Source: Turbatrix aceti | Taxonomy: Eukaryota; Nematoda; Chromadorea; Rhabditida; Panagrolaimidae | Assembly: GCA_963969345.1 (NCBI GenBank) | Contig: OZ017769.1 | Span: 8,373,725 to 8,437,724 of the forward strand | Length of the DNA stretch: 64,000 nucleotides | Reading direction: 5' to 3' | In this document: positions 48,067 through 60,093 of the stretch, piece by piece | Position numbering within the stretch: the stretch's first letter is position 1 | Layout of the letters: each line of letters begins with the position of its first letter | Translations under genes and position numbers: made by a program | Notes under the pieces: generated by a model | Database searches by the model: none | Seen by the model: the letters and a program-made list of their open reading frames with translations, nothing else | Told to the model about the DNA's origin: nothing

Positions 48067-49423
48067 ATGATGCAACGCCAGCAGTCGACGTCTTCAAGCG
48101 ACAGTGATTACCTGAATAATCACAGGTGTCTGCGTGGACTTTTGCATCTTACTGTAAGTTTTACGATAAAAAAATCCAAACATTCGGGTCCCGACATGAA
48201 ATCCGAAATTTCGAATACGCGGACCAAAAACTCAAATTTATGCCGTATTTATTTATGCATAAATCTGAGTGTTTCGCATTTTTTTAAACGTATTATACAA
48301 ATTTTTTTAACTCTACTCAAATTAAAACATATTTTTAAAAGTTTTTTAAAATACCAAAAAATAGGTAAAAATCTATATTTTCTTTCGAATACCAAACCGG
48401 AAACCCAAAAATCTTACAAAACGGTCGCTGATGTCACCCCGGCGTAATTGCTAAAAAAATGATCTGACATGTCCCCGGGGCAAATCTACAGCCGTGAAAG
48501 GCGCTACTTTTTTTGTAAAAAAAATAGTGGTTGCTAAACCTGCTAGGATGTGCAGAGAACTTGGCCAGCGCATCATTTAACGATAATTTATTAATGAATG
48601 AACGCAGAAATTTTTTTTTGTAAAAAATCATGCGAATGGACATCATTCATCAAGCACTTTTCCCCATTATCAGTGACATTTACCCAATTTCCACGAAGTA
48701 CCGATGAACGTAACCCGTTGGTTTGTTGCAGCATGGAATGCGCATTCTCACGGCTATCGGCCTCGTGGTCATCGCTGCTCTTTTGGTCTTCGAAGCGCTC
48801 TACTTCCGGCGCGCAATCTTCATCCTCGCAATCCCGACACTCGTTTCGCTGGCTACGCTATGGTCTACCATCAGCCTCAACAGAAACTGGGTTTGGCCGA
48901 TTATTGGGGTCTCGGTGAGTGATTTTTCATACAAACAAAAAAATTTTTGGGGACAAAAATTTAAAAAAATCTTTTTTTTTTCAGTTTTTCCACATTTTCA
49001 TCGCCCTCTACGTCACGCTTATCTTCCTCTACTTCTTCTTCTTCAAGCCCTTCTACATCATCATGGTCCTCAACTGGGCTTTTGATAGTACGTTTTTTGG
49101 AAAAATATTTTTTTTAAACTGTTTTACGTAAAAAATATTTTTCAGCCCTCCACACCCAAAAAACCCCGTCATACTACATCCAGTGCGGCGGAATCATGGC
49201 ATTCCTCATCCTCTTCATCGCGTACAACTACTGGCAACTCGTAGTCTCGCTGGACTACTTCAAGTACCTCAACGCGCTCCAAACCGAGGTTCAATCTCGA
49301 AACACGTCCCGGACCATGGCGAGCGAAAAGTCGCAGAACAGCCCGATCGTCCTCGTCGTCAACCGAAACCCGAGTGACGTATCTGCCCACCACGATGCTC
49401 CCCACTACAGAATGGACATGTAA
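48067..49423 (+). CDS. Four-helix integral membrane protein, 216 aa
   Basis: Four exons, 48067-48153, 48732-48914, 48985-49087 and 49146-49423: 651 nt with consistent phase. A Ser-rich cytosolic N-terminus (QRQQSTSSSDSDYLNNH) precedes helix 1 (ILTAIGLVVIAALLVFEALY), helix 2 (AIFILAIPTLVSLATLW), helix 3 (FFHIFIALYVTLIFLYFFFF) and helix 4 (GGIMAFLILFIAYNYWQLVV). The tail ends SAHHDAPHYRMDM. Size and layout resemble the many small tetraspan proteins of nematodes, but no diagnostic motif is visible. A second ATG directly follows the first. AATAAA near 49740. Confidence 0.8.
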
Positions 49424-50036
49424 CCGACCAAAGCGGACAAAAATGATTTTATAGAAACGATACTCCCCCGTTTTTGCTTGCGTTTTTTTATCAACGATCG
49501 ATCGAGGATTTTCTTTTTTTCAAACAAACACGCATGTTTTTGGTCATTGGCGCAAGATAAGAAACGCGTTGATAACTTCTTGGTTCTCGGATGTGTACTA
49601 CAATGCTTTACAACCTGCCTAATAGTAGCTACTGCCCTCCCTGCCACTTTCACTAACCTAGTAAGGGTGTATTATAATCTGCACGTAAAGTGTCCTATTG
49701 ACTACATATATTTTTGTAAATAATTGTAAACCGTGAAAAAAATAAAATTGAATTATCGAAAAACAGAAAAAAATGGAAAACAGGCACAAAAATGAAAAAA
49801 AGCGATAGAAAAATAATAAAGCCCGCTATAGACAAAACTATAAATCAAACAAGCTTGGCAAAGCGTGTCAAACACGTTTTCATTGCTTTTGATTTTCAGG
49901 CTTCCCTTCCCGCTTCGCGGCATCCGCTGAGTATTACTTTTTGGCACGTTCAGGCATTCGTTTACTAACAAAATAAATAAATAAATGACAAAACATAAAA
50001 CAAAACAAAAAAATGAAAGCATCGTCGAAGTCTTCT

Positions 50037-50587
50037 TCATTTTTCTCTGTGAAGCATCGTGGACTTGGCTTTTGCTTGGATGATGCGGTAAATGGTTGTA
50101 GCTGGGACAGGATTGAAGTCATCTGAAAGTCTCGAGGCACCACTGAAAACAAATCAAACCCTGAAACTTTTCTGCCCCAAAATTTGATGTCAACTGCCTT
50201 TCAACCGTTTTTTTACCTTTTTTGCAATTGTGAAGCCAAATCTTGGCACCCCAGCTGTCGCAGCGCAATCCTACCTAACAAATTGCAGAACTCTCATGGC
50301 ACAATCGCATGAAAAGGAAAGAAAATGGTTGAAACTTGGTTGGTATACAAAAAATAGTAAAAACACCCAAAAACTTGGAAAAATTCAAAAACCTACGTCG
50401 GTGGAAGAGCTCGGAAAAAGTTGTCGATAGGTTGTACACGCTGGAGGATGTCGCCGGATGAGTCTGAAACAAAAACAAAATAAATCAAGCCAAAAAAAAA
50501 CAACAACTGCAACTCGCCCGAAGAAAATAACATAGACAAAAAAATAACAAAGTTCGGCTGAACAAACCGAGCGCTGCGACGCAACAT
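50037..50587 (-). CDS. Small gene, 3' exons clear, first exon uncertain
   Basis: Two 3' exons are well supported: 50397-50463 (TTTCAG acceptor, GTAGGT donor) and 50037-50142 (TTTTCAG acceptor, stop TGA). Spliced they read SSGDILQRVQPIDNFFRALP, then PTGASRLSDDFNPVPATTIY and RIIQAKAKSTMLHREK-stop, with coding-like third positions. The nearest upstream ATG (50587) gives MLRRSARFVQPNF, Arg-rich and amphipathic like a mitochondrial presequence, but no GT donor there gives the needed phase 1. Either an exon is missing or the donor is non-canonical. Family not recognised; a small mitochondrial protein is a guess from the presequence only. Confidence 0.5.
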
Positions 50588-50619
50588 TCGTGTTGAGACT
50601 CCTCTCCTCAACAACGGAA

Positions 50620-51703
50620 AAGTCGCAGATCGCGCAAGTTGTGAAATTATGTATTTGGACGAAATTTATATCTAAATTCGAAAACTTTGGTTTTTGAATT
50701 GATATTTAAAAGTTTTTTATTGTGAAAAAATAGAATCGAGCATTGTCGTTCGAACTTCTCTATTCACGTTTTTCAAAATTTTCATTTTTGCCAAAATTGA
50801 AGGAGGTGTACTAGAAAATTCATTACTTGGTAACAAATAAAGTTATACATGCAGTTCAAAATGATTTCGAAGCACAACAAAATTCTCTATCTAGTAAAAA
50901 TATGCACATGCTTCAAAATAATTTTCAAATGCCTGAAAAACTCAAACTTCTAAAACTTTTGCCTGAAAAATGAATTTTCGAAACTTTTTCGAAGTGTAAT
51001 CCAAAAACTAAAATCAGAATCGGATTCTACAGTATCTTTTACATCTGGATTGATTGTTTCAGAATTTTATATTTTTTCCGTGCGCCAGTGCAAATTTTCT
51101 CCTGAACCTCCCTTTTTTTTGTCGAGCAAACACCAAAATTTTTCAAAGTAGTGTTCGGTAAAAAAATCGGCATGGATCGCGTTCGAAATGCATTTACGCG
51201 AAAAAGTCGGATCCGGGGCAGAAATGAACGCTGAAGCGAATGGCGTACTCCGTTTTTTAAATTGAGTTCTAAAATGTTCCGAAAACCTAATTTTTCTCAG
51301 AAATTTCATTTTTTTCGAAACTTCTAAGGTGATAAGGTGCACCACGTGCACGACCCCAAAAAAATGAAAAGAAAAATATAAAAAAAAACACGGAAGACCA
51401 AAACAAAACACCAGAAATACCAGACAACAAATTTCCAACATCCAAAGGCAGAATCCTGCGAAGAAAAACAAGCAATCGTAATTTCGACAAAAGAAACCGT
51501 TACGATATATCGTTATCGTTTCTTTCCATTCAGAGAGAGAGAGTTCAAAAACAAACTGCAGACAGCCTCTGGAGATTATTTTTTGTTCGCTGTAAGAACC
51601 CTGGAACAGCGCTGCTATTTTGTTTACCCAAACACGCGCGCGCGTGCGTATGTTTGTGCGTAGTAAAAGTGTAATTGCACTTGACGTCGATTTATTACTT
51701 CAT
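50620..51703. other. AT-rich intergenic DNA
   Basis: No gene, tRNA or ordered repeat recognised. Contains a CACGTGCAC patch near 51340 and a GAGAGAGAG run near 51530. Confidence 0.4.
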
Positions 51704-51722
51704 TGACTAAATTATATTTTAA

Positions 51723-52010
51723 GGGCGCGGGTGGCCCAGTGGTGTGTGGCGCGTCTACAAGGAAATCAAGGTCGAGGTTCGATCCCGCTTGGGCGCAGCG
51801 GTCTTCTACAACTCATTCTCATTCGTCATCATCCAATCGAAAAACACACCACACCAAAAACACGTCCCGTCCCCTGTAAGAGCTGCGAACTCAGGGTGCA
51901 CGTATCGCAAAGACATCCGTTCCGGATGGGCCCCTCTACGTACGAGACGCCATCATCATCTTCATCACCTTCTGACTGTTCATTGTAGTGTTGTATGTAT
52001 GATATGGTGC
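51723..52010 (+). mobile_element. tRNA-derived SINE, 5' part
   Basis: Starts GGGCGCGGGTGGCCCAGTGG with an A-box-like TGGCCCAGTGG (51732-51742) and a perfect B box GGTTCGATCCC (51776-51786), the internal RNA polymerase III promoter. The ends do not pair as a tRNA acceptor stem, so it is not a working tRNA gene. It continues into non-tRNA sequence to about 52010, where the nested elements begin. Confidence 0.7.
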
Positions 52011-52046
52011 ACGATGGGAATTTTCGGTGCATTTTTGCGACCACGC

Positions 52047-52945
52047 GTGCGTACGCATTTTTTCCCGCCATTTTCTCTAGCCTACTTTTTTGCTCGTTTT
52101 TTGCGAAGTGTGTTCTGTTTGCGCAGGAATCTCGAAGCCAGGAATAGAGATTTTGATTTCGCGTTTCTTTTGCTTTATTGTGCTTGGATGGTAGGCCATT
52201 TCTGTCCGCCGTAGGAATTTTTCCGATTTATGCGCGTTGCGCTAGAGCGCTGCCAAAAAGCGTTAATTATGGACTTTGGCGGATAGCCAATTAGCCAGTT
52301 TTCGGTGGATTTGTCTAAAATTTTTTTTGGAGACTACCATTAGTGTCCTTAACCTCTGTGCAAAGTCGCTTGCCGATGTCTATGCGCGTTCTTGTGATAC
52401 CACCATTTATGGTTTGTTGGGCTAAAGCGAGGCCATTACCTCCCATTTGTGATCCGGCTGTTAAAAAAAATATTCCAAATGCATGTCAGCAATCCTGGAG
52501 CCCTAAGGTGACATATAGCTTGCTTATAACCGATGTTCTGTCATCTGGGGAGCCGTTGAGCGATCAAAACGTCGCAAATTCGTCTGACGAAAACTCGCAT
52601 AGAAAGCGGGAAGCGACTTTGCACAGAGGTTAAGGGGACTAATAGTAATGCCCAAAAAAATTTTTGGACCAATCGATCGAAAACCGGCCGAATGGCGATC
52701 CGATAAAGTTCGAAAATAACGCTTTTTGGCAGCGCTCTAGCGCAACGCGCATAAATCGGAAAAATTCCTACGGCGGACAGAAATGGCCTACCATCCAAGC
52801 ACAATAAAGCAAAAGAAACGCGAAATCAAAAAATCTATTCCTGGCTCCAGGATACCTCGTCGAACACAACACACTTCGCAAAAAACGAGCAAAAAAATAG
52901 GCTAGAGAAAATAGCGGGAAAAAGCACGCGTCAACACGGACGCAC
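52047..52945. mobile_element. Long foldback element (about 370-bp inverted arms)
   Basis: Left arm about 52050-52405 pairs with right arm about 52575-52940 over a loop of about 170 bp. Examples: CTTTATTGTGCTTGGATGG (near 52171) against CCATCCAAGCACAATAAAG (near 52789), and TAACCTCTGTGCAAAGTCGC (near 52352) against its complement near 52613. Arms are clearly similar but not identical. It interrupts the left inverted end of the surrounding element. Confidence 0.85.
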
Positions 52946-54968
52946 GCCACGGACTTTTTATTTTCACACATCCGTCACACAAAGTTCACATATCTCGCTG
53001 ACGGAAACACATATGAATTATCTGTGATGGATGTATGAACTATCTGTGTATTTGATGTGAAGTATATGTGATTCATGCTTACTTTGAAAAAGTTTGCACT
53101 CTCCTTAGCCGGTAGGTATATGTGAATCACATCTACCCGACGGGCCGTGGTAATGTGAATCACATGTGAAAATATAAAATTCGTGTACTTGGCACAGATG
53201 AGCATCAGCTACCATTCTGCAGTATATAACTGTGGATGCCGAGCTCAGTGTGCCAAAAACAACCTGATGATGCAAATTTCTTTTTTTGAGGGCAAAAACG
53301 CTCCGTGCCATTTAAAGTGGTGGAAAAACAAAGTTCTGCATCGGCTACCGTTTTTTACAGTTTTTGGCTGTGGATGCACTGCAAAACTTTGTCTTCCATC
53401 CACTACGAATTTACGGCGATGAGTAGAATGAACAGGGCGCTGGATTTGTGAATTGCTTGATTCCTGTAAAAGATTTCTGAAGTCAACAACACGTAATTTT
53501 TTTTGCCAAAACTCACGAAATATTTCTGGTACTTTTTCTGGATTTTCCCGCGGTAGCTGTTGTGACCAATATGGATATAGAGAAAGTCTGTAATTAGGAA
53601 AACACGTTAAAATTGTAATTTAAAATAGGAATGTGAAAAAAAAATATTTCAGGCCCAGTTTTAAAAAAAAAACTTACAGAATGCTAAAAAAAAATAAATA
53701 TTTATAAAACGTTTATAATAATTTCAATTGCCCATATTTTTGTATAACATAAATATACTTACGTAAAAAATGCCTGAAAAAAGCAGAATCACAATAAAGT
53801 TTGTTTCCAATTTTTTTTTGTAAAAAACTCACGGTTTTTCTAAAACAAAAATTGAGAATTAAAGTTTTTTTGTTTCCCCAAAATTAGTATGTACGTAAAA
53901 TCAGTAAAATTTACAAACCTCGCAAAAATTACCTGTTTGATGAAACTTCGCTGCGTGCCATGGAAAAGGAGGGATGAAAAACAGAAACACTTGATATCTG
54001 TCGGGAATTTTTCCCGACGGGTGTTTCAGCCAAAAAATTGATATAAAAGAGTATAAAAAATATATAAGGGCTTTTGCAACCCGTTTCTCCTTCTCAAATT
54101 AACATTTATTTACAAATAATAGCAATAAAAAACAAAAAAATTTATAACCTACAGAACCCCAACTTTTTTGTTTTTTTTAAATAATTATTTTACAGAAAAA
54201 AATTATTCGTTTGTTTTTTTCTTGTACGTTTTTCTTGCTTTGATTCTTGTACCCTTTTATTGTTTTCATAAATTCACTTTTTTCTTGTCGTGTTTTTTGT
54301 ACATTTTTCTTGTTTTTGTATTGTTTTTCTATTTCAAATCAACATTTTTATGACAAAATTTAAAAAAAAATTCACACAATTTTTGAAGCCACTTTTAACT
54401 CTGAAGTCACTTCAGACGCCCGTAACTAGGCCAATGCATCAGCATTCCAACGAAATCGGCATCCCTCCAAATTGGAGCCCCCAATGGCATCAAAATACGT
54501 TTATATACGAACATTTTTGCAAATTTTGTTTTCAAATAGCAATCCCATAAAAATTTTACTCGAAAAGAAACAATCGCAACACTTTAACACAAGAAACAAC
54601 ATCCCCTGGCAGAAAACAACAAGAGATATGACAATACTGAAGTTCCGAGTCTTCCAACTGAATCTTGATTTCCAAGCACGTTTTGCCAAGCATACTGTGA
54701 ATAACATATGCCATATATGTGAAGTATATGTGAATATCACAATTTATCAGCGTTTTTGTATAAGTTACCGAATAATGTCACTAATCACATATGATTCATA
54801 TATGATTCACATATGATACTTCAAAATTAATCGAAATTTGGTAATTCATATGTGAATCACATGTGATTCACACTCATCTGTGAAGGATATGTGAACTTTG
54901 TGTGACGGATGTATGAAAATAAAAAGTCCGTGGCGTGGTCGCAAAAATAAGGGAGAAATTCCCATCGT

Positions 54969-56151
54969 CACAGGCAAGAAGAAAACGACAAGTTCTACCC
55001 TAGGTAGGAAAAGTTCTACATAGGTAGGAAAAGTTCGGGGACTTAGAAGAAATTTTGCTGCAAAAAAAGGGTTTTTTCTGTCGCGACGGAAAAACTACCG
55101 AGGTACGAAAAGTTTTACCTCGGTAGTCCATGTTTTCGAGTTTTTGCGCTCGCTTGGAGGAATCTCAAAGCGAAAAAAGCGATCTGTTCGCTGAAAACTT
55201 GGCCGACGTTGCTTTTTTGTCTATGTTATTTTTTTGTCGTGTTTTATTTTTGTTTTTTGGCTGTTTTTTTCCGCGTTACTTCTCATTTATTAGTTTCAGG
55301 ATCGGGCTCCTTTCTCGGGCGACATTCCTAAAACTCGATCGAAGTGCTGCCGACATGGGTATGTTTTTACGATTTATGAGTTATCAAAATCACTACTTTT
55401 TGGAAACCAACCAAATTTCAATTGTTTTTTACCTTTTTGTGCGAGTGTGCTTTGATGAGTTTCTGCGAATTGTTAGGTAGGATTGCGATGTTGATAGATG
55501 GGGTGCACATTCGCAAAAAAAGGTAAAAAATCGGTTGAAGGGCAGTTGGTATTAAATTTTGGGGGGAAATATTATTTTTTGGGCCTCATTTTGTGTTCAG
55601 TACAGCCTCACAGCTTTCAGACGGCTTCCAGTGAACGTGACTCCAGTTTGAGAAAAACTTGTAAGTTTTTGAGAAAAATTCGAAAAATGTGCTAATTTAT
55701 GAATTTTCAGGAATCTGCGGCGCTGAGACGACGATGTCGTCATCATCAATATGAGAAGAAGTGACAAAAAAACGACCTCGGCACGACGACCAAGATCTAC
55801 GGTACTCGGATGCTGCTTTCATCAAGACGAAACCATATAAAACCACAAAAACATCGACATCGAATCGAGGACAGCCATCAGAAGAAATGAAAACGCGCAA
55901 CACATCGCCAACAACTCACTTGACTGTTTTTTGTAATTGTATTTTGTGTAAATTGTGTTTTTTTGTGAAAAAAAAACGAATAAACAGGCAAAAAAAGAAC
56001 AAAACTTGGACTACCTAGGTAGAAAACGGGCCAGCGAGCGCGCATTCAAAACTACCGCGGTAGTCGAAGATCTACCCCCGGTTTACCACGGTTGACCTAG
56101 GTAGAACTTTTCCTACCTCGGTAAAAACTTGTCGTTTTCTTCTTGCCTGTG
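54969..56151. mobile_element. 1.18-kb element with CACAGGCAAGAAG termini
   Basis: Left end CACAGGCAAGAAGAAAACGA (54969) is matched by its reverse complement ending at 56151, a 21-bp perfect terminal repeat followed by about 30 bp of partial match. The interior is dense in palindromes of the form CTACCnnGGTAG (near 55010, 55090-55130, 56010, 56055). No transposase. Left flank CCCATCGT, right flank GTGTGGTG; no clear target duplication. Confidence 0.75.
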
Positions 56152-56207
56152 GTGTGGTGCGTACGAGTTAGAGAATAAATGAATGAAATAAATGACTAAA
56201 TTATATT

Positions 56208-57214
56208 ACTTTTTGTTACGTTCGTTTGCCAAGTTCGTCGAGTAAACCTTCCTGGATGTGGGATTTGGGGTGCTCTAGCGTGCCTGGAATGTGTGCCTGC
56301 CGCTTGTCCGCTCGCTCTTTGGTTTTTTTCTTTTCCCGCGCAACTTTTAGTTTATCTGCTTTGCTGCGCGATCTGTGTGGTCCGCTTTCTTTCTTTAGCT
56401 GCTTTCTCATTACACAAATGCCGTGCCGTACTTTTCATCCACCTGAACTCTTCCAAAGCTGATTTTTCAATTTTTTTCAGCATTTTCCATTATTGCACTG
56501 TTGGTTGGTGCAATTTTCACATATTTCCCGTTATTTTTCCCGCATGATTTGTCCGTGTCGTCGTTGTTTCGTGCTCTTTTCTGTCCTCTTCTTCAGGCGC
56601 CATTCTTGGGCCTAAAAACCAAAAGAAATACGACTGACTGACTTGCTTCTCTTTTTGTTGTTGTTGCACAAAAAAAAACAGTGAAGAACCCATTCTTTTT
56701 TTTGTGCTGCCGATGACAGCACCAAGTCTGACGACGACGATGCGTGTGCCTGCGTATACGCAACACGCACGCCCCGGGAACTAAAAAAACTAAATATCTA
56801 TATATTTTTTGCCCATTGAAAAGTGCGCGTGTGTGTACACGTTTTTTTTACTCCATTGACTCCTTATCTCCTGTAAGAGAGAACCGAGAGAAAATAATAA
56901 AAACCAAGGCAATGTTTGGTACGGGCGGTGCTGTTTGTTGCCCTCTGTGCTGTGTTTTTTTTGTTAAATTGAATTCACGTTCGTTCTCCCGGTATCGATT
57001 GGTTGGTGGCCAGGCAGGCCAGGTCCGCGTCGTTTATCGAGTGTCATTAATATGTGTTTACTGCACGTCAATTATTTTTATTCTATTTCTCCCGTATCAC
57101 GTGATTTATCGGGCCCATATGTATATTACACGCATTGTGATGTTGTGATGCTTTCAGATCACCTCAGACAATCTATTTGTTCACTTTTCCTTCCCACTGT
57201 TGATCATCGTCACC
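56208..57214. other. Upstream region of the basic nuclear-type gene
   Basis: AT/GT-rich spacer with a run of pyrimidines before 57214. ORFs here lack splice support. Probable promoter of the next gene. No gene seen. Confidence 0.4.
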
Positions 57215-59214
57215 ATGGCGTTGGCGAGTCCGTCTGACACCGCCGCAGCCGCCGCCGGTGGTGATGGCAACAGTCGGCGTCGGTCTTGCCGCGACAGGAA
57301 GAGCAACTTTACCCAAATGCAGGATTTCATCGTAGATATCAAGTCCCTCAAGCGAGGATCCCGGAGATCCAACGTAGAACCTACGACTTCTTTTCCCACT
57401 CCAGTTGAGGAAGTCACAGCAGTCCAGGATGAACCCGAAGTTTTTACAAACCCAGAATCCGTCTCAGAACCGACTTCGTACCCGGAACTCTCGCTTGACG
57501 CCCTTCCGAAATCCGTGGAAACTCCGTCTGAACCGGTGGACCTCGTTCAGGTGATGGACGAACTCCCCATCGATGACCTGCCCTCTCTGCAGTCTGAAGA
57601 CCCCGCTCCAACTCCGGTATCGCCGAAGAAGAGGAAGCGTCAGCGGGTGAGTGGATTCGTAAGGAGACCGAGGAAGCAGACGAGACCGGAAGGCGACGAC
57701 GACGATGACCCGAATCGTAAGCGGCGAGGTCGGAAGCGCAAGGTCGTGGCTGAAGGCGATGGCGAGGCTTTGACTGCTCCGAGTGCTGCAGAAGAATCCA
57801 CCTCGGGTGCTGCGGCGTCCACTCCTGTAAGTTTTTATTTTTTATGCTAAAAAAAATTATGGAACTGTTTTTTTGTCATAAAAAAAGTTTTTACCCCAAA
57901 AAAATTTTTTTGTTTATGAAAAAGTTTTTTTTACCATTAAAAAACGATTTTTTTCTAAATTGTTGCGCAAGTTTTTTTGTTTTTTACCGTGAAAAAAAAG
58001 TTTTCTTGCCTCGAAAAAGTTTTTTCTTCTGGAAAATTTGTTTTGCCGTAAAAAAAGTTTTTTAAATTTATTTTGTGAGTTTTTCGTTTTCTACCCCAAG
58101 AAAAGTTTTATAAAAAATGGTTTCCTATGTTTTTCGTTTTTTACCACGAAAAAACATTTTACCAGTAAAAAATGTTTTTTAACCAAAAAAAAAGTTTTTA
58201 TAAAAATTGTTCTAGGAATCGACCGAAACAACCGAACCGATGGCGAAAAGAACCCGAAAGCTGCCAGCCCGATTTGACAATCCCGAATTCATCTTGCTCT
58301 CCGCTGCCGACAAGCGATCTGCTCGGATTCCCGTTCCGGCCAAGCCCGAGGCTTCGATTTCCCCCTCCGCGACCGAAACCGACCCCACGCACTATCTCGA
58401 CGGCTCCACCGAAGTCCCACCCGCTCCGGTCAGTGAATCGCCCAAGGAATTCTCCCGATTCACGATCCGACCAGTTCCCGCCGTCGGTGTACCCCAATCA
58501 AACAGCTTGGTCCGTCGCCCTCTGCCGGGGCGTCGCGAAGTCATCATCCTGAAACCCGCCGCACCTGCAAAAGGCCCTTCGGCACTCATCAATCGAAAAG
58601 GTCCTCGAATCGTTCGGGTTATGGATCCCCATGCGAGACCGAAACCGACGTCGACGATGAGAATCCTCCCTCGTCGGGTGATGCAGATCGGAGGCGTTCC
58701 GAAGCCTCGACGCCAGTTGACCGTCCCTCCACCGGCGCCCTCGCCTCTGCTGACCAGTGCCCAGCCTTCTGTCTCGCCTGCCAGCTCTATGGAAAACCAG
58801 GAAAACTCTTCCGTGCTCAGATTTCCGGACGAAAAACAGCAAGAAAAGCCGGCTTTGTTCACGTTTTCGCGGGGTGAGTTTTTTTCAAAAGTCGAAGAAA
58901 AAAATGTATGTGCGCATGATTTTTTTGCAGAGCAACAAAAGCACATGCCGCCCCTCGAGCCCTACGTTCAGTACTGCCTTGTCAATCAAAATGGAGGTAA
59001 GTATACTTGGAAACCCTAAAAAAATTTATTTGTCATAAAATTATTTTTTAAAGAAATCCTGGTCCCACAAGACGCGTCTCTGTCGGACACAACGGCGTCT
59101 ACGTGCGGCGGGGACGTCAGCTTCTTCCCCGACGAGTCGTCGTCGTTTTCCGTGCACCCCTCTCCGACGCCGATCATCGAGCCGAGACCCGATTACACAC
59201 TCGCGGTCTTGTAG
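57215..59214 (+). CDS. Basic, Pro-rich, probably nuclear protein, 498 aa
   Basis: Four exons, 57215-57826, 58216-58873, 58931-58996 and 59054-59214: 1497 nt, phase 0, 1, 1, closing at TAG 59212-59214. Start ATG 57215 (MALASPSDTAAAAAGG). Two basic clusters resemble nuclear-localisation or AT-hook-like DNA-binding patches: SPKKRKRQR and NRKRRGRKRKVV. An acidic, Ser/Pro-rich segment sits between residues 60 and 145. A basic central domain (KRTRKLPARFDNPEFILLSA; then RPLPGRREVIILKPA, GPRIVRVMDPHARPKP, MRILPRRVMQIGG) looks conserved but I cannot place it. The C-terminus is short and acidic. A chromatin or transcription role is inferred from composition only. Intron 1 (389 nt) consists mostly of a TTTTTT/AAAAAA-rich repeat. 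Confidence 0.75.
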
Positions 59215-60036
59215 CCGCTGGCAGTCAGTCGGCCGACAACCTGGCACGGGCACAGATGTTTTCACTTGATAAGGGTGTTGATCTCCAAGTTACACTGCAT
59301 CAATTTCAAAAAGTATCTTTTAGTTTCATTTGCCATCAATACGCGTGGATTTTACTTTTTTGTTAAACATATTTTTTGTTTTTTGTCAAATTCAATGAAA
59401 TTTCGTTAATAAAGTGCTAGGCGTGTACGTTTTTTACTGAAAGGGGAAAAAGTTGTCTTTTTTTTCTTTTTTTTTGAACTTTTTTTGGGCCTAAAAAGTA
59501 CTGAAACTTTGTTCTGGTGTTTGGTTTATCCAGAAAAAAGTCGTATCTAGAAAAAAAACAGACTAAGTTGTTGGGTTTTTAAATTGAATAGTTTTTAGTT
59601 TTCCAGACCCATTTTTTAGAACAATTTTATTTATTTGAGACATACTTTGTTGATTTTGGATCTGCTTTTCCCCAATTTTTGTTCCTGGTCACGTGAAATT
59701 TTTCGCCAAGGAACAGGCCAAAGCACACGTCCAGAACGCGATCGTTGATCGATTCCCCTGCACCTGTCACGGCGAGTCTTTTTTTTAAAAGACACGGAAG
59801 CGTTTGAACGGCTGAAAACCAAACGATCGCTGGATTCAAAAATGCTGACGGTAAGAAAAGCGAACACAAACGTTCGCGTTCGCCTAATGTTCAGACTAAA
59901 ATAAAAAATAAATAAAAAATCGGGCTGATACCAATTCATAAAACCGGCCTCGCCAAAATTTAATTTTCAAGCTCGCAAACTTTCTACTTGTCATGCATTA
60001 AAAATTGATATGCAGGATTGTCTGAGTTTCTGGAGA

Positions 60037-60044
60037 TATAAATA
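60037..60044 (+). promoter_or_regulatory. TATA box, peptide gene 1
   Basis: TATAAATA followed 30 bp later by an ATG (60067). Transcription should start close to that first ATG, so the in-frame ATG at 60094 is the more credible start codon. The surrounding 100 bp are shared with peptide gene 2 and a decayed copy. Confidence 0.7.
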
Positions 60045-60093
60045 CGAGCTGGGTTACACTGAAGACATGTCAACTGGAATCATCTTGTCTACA

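Larger units (their letters stand above)
51704..56207. mobile_element. Nested transposon cluster flanked by a 15-bp direct repeat
   Basis: The 15-mer TGACTAAATTATATT occurs at 51704-51718 and again at 56193-56207 and looks like a target-site duplication around the whole block. Within it, in order: a tRNA-derived SINE head at 51723; a long foldback (about 52047-52945); the remainder of an element with 50-100 bp inverted ends (about 52011-54968); a third inverted-repeat element (54969-56151); then a short AATGAAATAAATG-type tail (56160-56192) that would suit a SINE 3' end. No transposase or reverse transcriptase is encoded, so all parts would be non-autonomous. Confidence 0.65.

Noticed and set aside
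51723..51796. A functional tRNA gene
   Set aside because: A and B boxes are good, but the two ends do not form an acceptor stem and there is no clear anticodon arm; a tRNA-derived SINE fits better.
51744..52214. Protein FFPPFSLAYFFARFLRS... encoded on both strands here and at 52768-52971
   Set aside because: The two matching frames are the two arms of a foldback element, not a gene family.
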